Made by a program: the position numbers and the translations under genes | Source: Chloroflexota bacterium | Lineage (GTDB): Bacteria > Chloroflexota > Limnocylindria > Limnocylindrales > CSP1-4 | Direction of reading: 5' to 3' | Assembly (NCBI GenBank): GCA_021786915.1 | Contig: JAJYMP010000632.1 | Location: forward strand, 1 to 9,483 | DNA length: 9,483 nt | Shown here: positions 7,036 through 9,483 of the stretch, in pieces | Layout: each line of letters opens with the position of its first letter | How positions within the stretch are numbered: the stretch's first letter is position 1 | The notes under the pieces: generated by a model | What the model was told of the DNA's origin: nothing | Seen by the model: the letters and a program-made list of their open reading frames with translations, nothing else | The model's database searches: none

Positions 7036-7920
7036 TCAGGGTGCCGTGCTGCCCGACGCGGCGGGCGACGCCGCCCCGGATGCGGCCGGCGAAGCGGAGG
7101 CGGCCGCCTTCGCGAGCGCCGCGTCGACCAGCGTGGTGAAGTCGCCGACGGACTTGAGGCCGGAGCCCACGAGCTCGCCGTTGAGGTAGAAGGTCGGCGT
7201 GCTCGAGATGCCCATGGTGATGGCGTTCTGGGTGGCCACGTCGACCTGGCCGGTCGTCGTGCTCTGGTCGAGGCAGGCCGCGAACGACGTCGCGTCGAGG
7301 CCCGCCGCCTTGGCGATGGACGTCAGGCGGTCACGCGTGAACTCTCCGCCGTTCTCGACGGTCTGGTTGCCGTACACCCAGTGGGCGTAATCCCAGTACT
7401 TGCCCTGGGCCACGGCGCAGACCGCACCACTGGCGGCGATCCGCGACTCGTTGTTCGGGTCCGTCGGCTTGCCGCCCAGGAGCGCGAGGTCGTGGTGGAC
7501 GATCCGCAGCTTGCCGGAGGCAACGTACTTGCTGACCACGGAGGGCTCGACGTTCAGCGAGTGCTGGGCACAGATCGGGCACTGGAAGTCGTCGTAGACG
7601 TCGAGCGTGACGGGCGCCGACGCGCTGCCCAGCTCGTTGTCGTGCAGCAGCGACGCCGGATAGGCGATGGCCGGGTCCGACAGCGTCCCGGTGGCGTGGC
7701 CACCGAGTTGGACGACGGCCACGATGGCCACGACGAGGATCCCGAGGACGACGCCGCCGACGGTCATCGTCCGGGAGTTGATCCGGGTGGCGCTCGCGCG
7801 CTTGGGCGCGATGCCCGGGGTCCGGTGCCCACCGCCGGCAGTCTCGGCTTGGCCCTGCCGCTGCGCGCTCCTGCGCTCCTTGCGGGTGGCGGGTCGGGTC
7901 GGTTGCTTGTTGCCGCTCAG
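7036..7920 (-). CDS. Membrane-anchored DsbA-like thioredoxin-fold protein
   Basis: With the chosen start the protein has 294 residues: a basic cytoplasmic tail (1-50), one membrane helix (53-70), and an extracytoplasmic thioredoxin-fold domain. That domain has a C114-P-I-C117 active site in YDDFQCPICAQH and the cis-proline loop SSTPTFYLNG. An additional Cys pair (GAVCAVAQG and FAACLDQ) is typical of this DsbA-like class. The C-terminus is an Ala/Ser/Pro/Gly tail. It probably forms or exchanges disulfides in exported proteins. The start is probably CTG at 7920: GGAGG lies 6 nt upstream, and no ATG, GTG or TTG occurs in frame between 7920 and the GTG at 8112, whose extra 64 residues look non-coding. 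The alternative ATG (residue 52) would remove the whole tail. The stop lies 18 bp from the convergent lipocalin-like gene. The leader is highly structured. Confidence 0.9.
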   Translation of the reverse strand: MSGNKQPTRPATRKERRSAQRQGQAETAGGGHRTPGIAPKRASATRINSRTMTVGGVVLGILVVAIVAVVQLGGHATGTLSDPAIAYPASLLHDNELGSASAPVTLDVYDDFQCPICAQHSLNVEPSVVSKYVASGKLRIVHHDLALLGGKPTDPNNESRIAASGAVCAVAQGKYWDYAHWVYGNQTVENGGEFTRDRLTSIAKAAGLDATSFAACLDQSTTTGQVDVATQNAITMGISSTPTFYLNGELVGSGLKSVGDFTTLVDAALAKAAASASPAASGAASPAASGSTAP

Positions 7921-7998
7921 GGTGAGCCTCCGGGGTTTGGCTTCGGGCGTCGTGGCCGATGGTGGCGCGGGTGCGCTGCGAAGCCTCGCCGGGAATGG

Positions 7999-8061
7999 GC
8001 GCCGTCGGGAAGGGAACCTTGGCCCCGCGCGACGGGGCCGGGAGGCCCGAGGTTCCGGCGC
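7999..8061 (-). ncRNA. Predicted three-way-junction RNA structure in the dsbA-like leader
   Basis: GGAACCT (8013-8019) pairs perfectly with AGGTTCC (8050-8056). This stem encloses a 7-bp hairpin, GGCCCCG/CGGGGCC (8021-8027 with 8033-8039), and a small GGG/CCC hairpin (8040-8048). Outside it, GCGCC (7999-8003) pairs with GGCGC (8057-8061) across a one-sided bulge. The structure lies about 80 nt before the CTG start on the minus strand, and its outer stem competes with a T-box-like element just upstream. It could form on either strand. GC-rich DNA gives many chance stems, so it is only a candidate. Confidence 0.35.
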
Positions 8062-8083
8062 AGGCCGTGCGCGCCGATCGCGC

Positions 8084-8117
8084 GGGGAACCGGTCCGCGC
8101 CGCTGGTACCACCCCTC
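8084..8117 (-). promoter_or_regulatory. T-box-antiterminator-like element
   Basis: The minus strand reads GAGGGGTGGTACC followed by AGCGG. This contains the ten-base T-box core GGGTGGTACC. The fold also matches: GGGG (8115-8112) pairs with CCCC (8087-8084), then a one-sided seven-base bulge TGGTACC. A second helix, AGCGG (8104-8100) with CCG-G-TT (8093-8088), follows immediately. This is the helix-bulge-helix plan of T-box antiterminators, in which the bulge binds the tRNA acceptor end. The TGGT would fit a tRNA with an A discriminator base. One base is inserted compared with the usual TACCGCG. I could not confirm Stem I or a specifier loop upstream, nor a classical terminator. The next gene is dsbA-like, not a usual T-box target, so it may be a relic or coincidence. 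Confidence 0.35.
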
Positions 8118-8199
8118 ATGGGGACCATCGGCTGCGCCGCCGCTGAAACCTTCGGGCACTGCGGCGCCTCTGAGCCTTGCCACACGCTTCGGAGGATCG

Positions 8200-8262
8200 A
8201 TGCTTCTGCATACCCCGCGTCCCCACCGGCCGTCTGCACCCCCCGAAGCGGGGGCCTGCTGA
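8200..8262 (+). CDS. Probable 20-residue leader peptide coupled to the haem-protein gene
   Basis: ATG at 8200 is preceded by GGAGGA (8191-8196), the best Shine-Dalgarno in this spacer, although only 4 nt separate GGAGG from the ATG. The ORF encodes MLLHTPRPHRPSAPPEAGAC, and its TGA overlaps the next start as TGATG (8260-8264). The hairpin 8240-8254 lies inside the ORF and contains the only purine-rich stretch able to serve the downstream ATG. Translation of the leader would therefore open it. The peptide is Pro- and His-rich with a C-terminal Cys; no homology is recognised. The Shine-Dalgarno and the exact overlap are seen directly; the regulatory role is inferred. Confidence 0.45.
   Translation: MLLHTPRPHRPSAPPEAGAC
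8240..8254 (+). promoter_or_regulatory. Hairpin sequestering the ribosome-binding site of the haem-protein gene
   Basis: CCCCCG (8240-8245) and CGGGGG (8249-8254) form a 6-bp all-GC stem around AAG. The GGGGG arm ends 7 nt before the ATG at 8262 and is the only plausible Shine-Dalgarno for that gene, so the stem would lower initiation unless ribosomes on the leader ORF open it. Confidence 0.45.
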
Positions 8263-8960
8263 TGCGCGCCAGGGTCGCCACACTCGTGATCATCGGGGCC
8301 GTGGCGGCGCTCGTGGCGCTCGGCGTCACCGACCAGGTGATCCCCGTCACCGACGAACGCACGCTCTCCGTGCGACCGTGGGTGGCCGCCCGCGCCCTGG
8401 GGATCACCGCATACCTGCTGCTCGCGCTCCAGGTCGCCGCCGGCGTCTGGCTGAGCCACCCGCGCAACGCCAGCGACCCGCGGACGAACCGCGTGGTCTT
8501 TCCGTGGCACGAGCTCCTGACAGTGTTCACGGGCGCGTTCCTCACGCTCCACATCGTCCTGCTGGCGGTCGACCCGTACGCCGGCGTCGACTGGATCGGC
8601 GCGTTCGTGCCCGGGTTCTCCCAGTACCGGCCCGTCCCGGTCGCCATCGGCTCCGTGGCGCTCTACGCGATGATCATCACGGCGGCGACCGCGAAGTGGA
8701 CCCGCCTGCTCCCCGCGGGCTGGTGGCTCAAAGTCCACCGCCTCACCGCCCTCGTGTTCCTGATGGCCTGGGTCCACGGCATCCTCGCTGGCACGGACAC
8801 CATGGCGCTCCTGCCGCTCTACCTGCTCACCGGCGGCCTGGTGCTGCTCGGCATCGCCCATCGATGGTGGTCCACGATCGGCGCCGACCAGCGGTCCCCC
8901 GCCGCCAACGTCCCCCTCCGCCGGCCCGAGCCGGCGACTGCTTCGGAGGAGTCGCGATGA
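8262..8960 (+). CDS. Ferric-reductase-like transmembrane haem protein
   Basis: The 232-residue protein has about six membrane helices (roughly 4-22, 43-65, 84-103, 125-144, 159-177, 182-200). Two histidine pairs have the spacing of two-haem ferric reductase/NOX/MsrQ-type membrane domains: H83 and H97 in WHELLTVFTGAFLTLH, and H159 and H172 in HRLTALVFLMAWVH. It should carry electrons across the membrane. There is no NAD(P)H- or FAD-binding domain, so the electron donor must be a separate protein or quinol. The ATG at 8262 overlaps the TGA of a leader ORF, and its own ribosome-binding site is weak and hairpin-bound. Its stop overlaps the next gene by ATGA. The C-terminal 30 residues are a polar, Pro-rich tail. 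The divergent gene encodes a DsbA-like protein, which may be a redox partner. Confidence 0.85.
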   Translation: MRARVATLVIIGAVAALVALGVTDQVIPVTDERTLSVRPWVAARALGITAYLLLALQVAAGVWLSHPRNASDPRTNRVVFPWHELLTVFTGAFLTLHIVLLAVDPYAGVDWIGAFVPGFSQYRPVPVAIGSVALYAMIITAATAKWTRLLPAGWWLKVHRLTALVFLMAWVHGILAGTDTMALLPLYLLTGGLVLLGIAHRWWSTIGADQRSPAANVPLRRPEPATASEESR

Positions 8961-9469
8961 CCACGAGTTCCGTCCTGCACCGGGCGACCCGCAAGGCCCT
9001 CGTCGTGGGCGCCACCGCCAGCGTCATCGGCGCCGGCGCCATGTGCGTCGAGTACGCCGCGAACTGGCGAGCCGCTTCGGCGCCGCTCGACGCCAACGCG
9101 GTGTCGGCCACCAGCATCGGCAGCTCGCTCGACGCCCAGCACCAGCGAACGCAGGCCCTCGCCGGCGAGATCGACCAAGTCGCCCTGCAGATGGCGGACC
9201 TCCGATCCGCGCTCCAGGCCGCCAACGGGGCGATGGCCGCGCAGAGCGACTCGGCCTCCGCGGTCCAGGATCAGCTCAAGGCCGCGCAGACCAAGCTCGC
9301 CACCATCCAGGGCCAGCTCAAGGCCGCGCAGGCCCGCCTGGCGCAGTTGAACGCCGCGGCGGCCAAGCAGGCCGCACTCAACGCCTCGTCGACGCGCACG
9401 ATCGTGAAGAAGGTCGTCACCACGACCGGTGCCAGCGGAGCTGCCGGCAGCGGCGAGCACGATGACTGA
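8957..9469 (+). CDS. Membrane-anchored or exported coiled-coil protein, unknown function
   Basis: The 170-residue protein starts at an ATG overlapping the previous stop (ATGA), with GGAGGA 6 nt upstream. A basic N-terminus is followed by one hydrophobic segment (about 14-31), probably a signal anchor. C30 sits in GAMC, a poor lipobox. Residues about 48-138 are Ala/Gln/Leu-rich with heptad-like spacing and should form a long coiled coil, including a 14-residue repeat that begins QLKAAQ twice. The tail is Thr/Val- and then Gly/Ser-rich, ending in acidic residues (GEHDD). In comparable operons a small exported protein sits between a ferric-reductase-like protein and an FMN-transfer gene. I see no FMN-binding motif here, so its role is unknown. 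It overlaps a further ORF at its 3' end. Confidence 0.85.
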   Translation: MTTSSVLHRATRKALVVGATASVIGAGAMCVEYAANWRAASAPLDANAVSATSIGSSLDAQHQRTQALAGEIDQVALQMADLRSALQAANGAMAAQSDSASAVQDQLKAAQTKLATIQGQLKAAQARLAQLNAAAAKQAALNASSTRTIVKKVVTTTGASGAAGSGEHDD

Positions 9470-9483
9470 TCGCGTCCTGCCGC
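9462..9483 (+). CDS. Start of a further operon gene, cut by the window edge
   Basis: ATG at 9462 lies inside the end of the coiled-coil gene (ATGACTGA overlap, 8 bases) and opens MTDRVLP before the window ends. The tight overlap matches the two previous gene junctions, so a fourth member of this operon is likely. Seven residues are too few to identify it. An ApbE-type FMN transferase would fit the context, but that is only a guess. Confidence 0.4.

Larger units (their letters stand above)
7921..8261. other. Divergent spacer, highly structured, bearing RNA elements on both strands
   Basis: This 341-bp stretch between the dsbA-like gene and the haem-protein operon has no long convincing gene. 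Read on the minus strand, it contains a T-box-like antiterminator (8084-8117) and a set of competing stems ending in a three-way junction (7999-8061). Read on the plus strand, it contains a short leader ORF (8200-8262) and a hairpin (8240-8254). A TTGCCA at 8177-8182 may be a -35 for the plus operon, but I find no matching -10. Confidence 0.6.

Noticed and set aside
7921..8112. A 64-residue N-terminal extension of the DsbA-like protein from GTG 8112
   Set aside because: The extra residues are Arg/Pro/Ala-rich and look non-coding, there is no ribosome-binding site, and the region overlaps the structured leader.

Overview
This is a GC-rich (clearly well above 60% G+C) bacterial chromosomal window with tightly packed genes, several GTG starts, and lipoproteins or exported proteins that carry Ala/Ser/Pro/Gly-rich low-complexity linkers. 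That style fits a high-GC Chloroflexota- or Actinobacteriota-like soil or freshwater bacterium. This is an inference from composition and protein style only; no rRNA or other phylogenetic marker is present. I see no tRNA, rRNA, CRISPR array, insertion sequence or phage gene.

Layout from the left: (1) positions 1-214 are a two-level tandem repeat of a 20-bp unit. (2) On the minus strand, 241-1725 is a well-conserved radical-SAM, PLP-dependent lysine 2,3-aminomutase (kamA). (3) A divergent spacer leads to a plus-strand lipoprotein of unknown function (2004-2654). It is followed by what looks like the decayed 3' end of a second copy (2702-2779) and a strong hairpin (2811-2832). (4) A small three-helix membrane protein lies on the minus strand (2855-3190). 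(5) A 400-bp spacer precedes a plus-strand pair: an MMPL/RND-type transporter (3593-5863) that overlaps by ATGA a lipocalin-like CrtC/AttH-type lipoprotein (5860-7017). (6) Convergent to this is a membrane-anchored DsbA-like thioredoxin-fold protein (7036-7920, minus), probably with a CTG start. (7) A 341-bp divergent, highly structured spacer (7921-8261) separates it from a plus-strand operon. That operon holds a probable 20-residue leader peptide (8200-8262), a ferric-reductase-like haem membrane protein (8262-8960), a coiled-coil membrane or exported protein (8957-9469), and the first codons of another ORF (9462 to the edge).

Functionally, most of the window concerns the cell envelope. The MMPL transporter and its lipocalin-like lipoprotein look like one export or handling system for a lipidic molecule. 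The DsbA-like protein and the ferric-reductase-like haem protein share a divergent control region and may form an extracytoplasmic thiol/electron-transfer module.

The most intriguing part is the 7921-8261 spacer. Read on the minus strand, it contains a close sequence and structure match to a T-box antiterminator (8084-8117), followed by three mutually exclusive complementary segments, in front of a dsbA-like gene. That would be an unusual T-box target. On the plus strand, the same spacer carries a short leader ORF with a good Shine-Dalgarno sequence. Its stop codon overlaps the start of the haem protein, whose own Shine-Dalgarno is buried in a hairpin.
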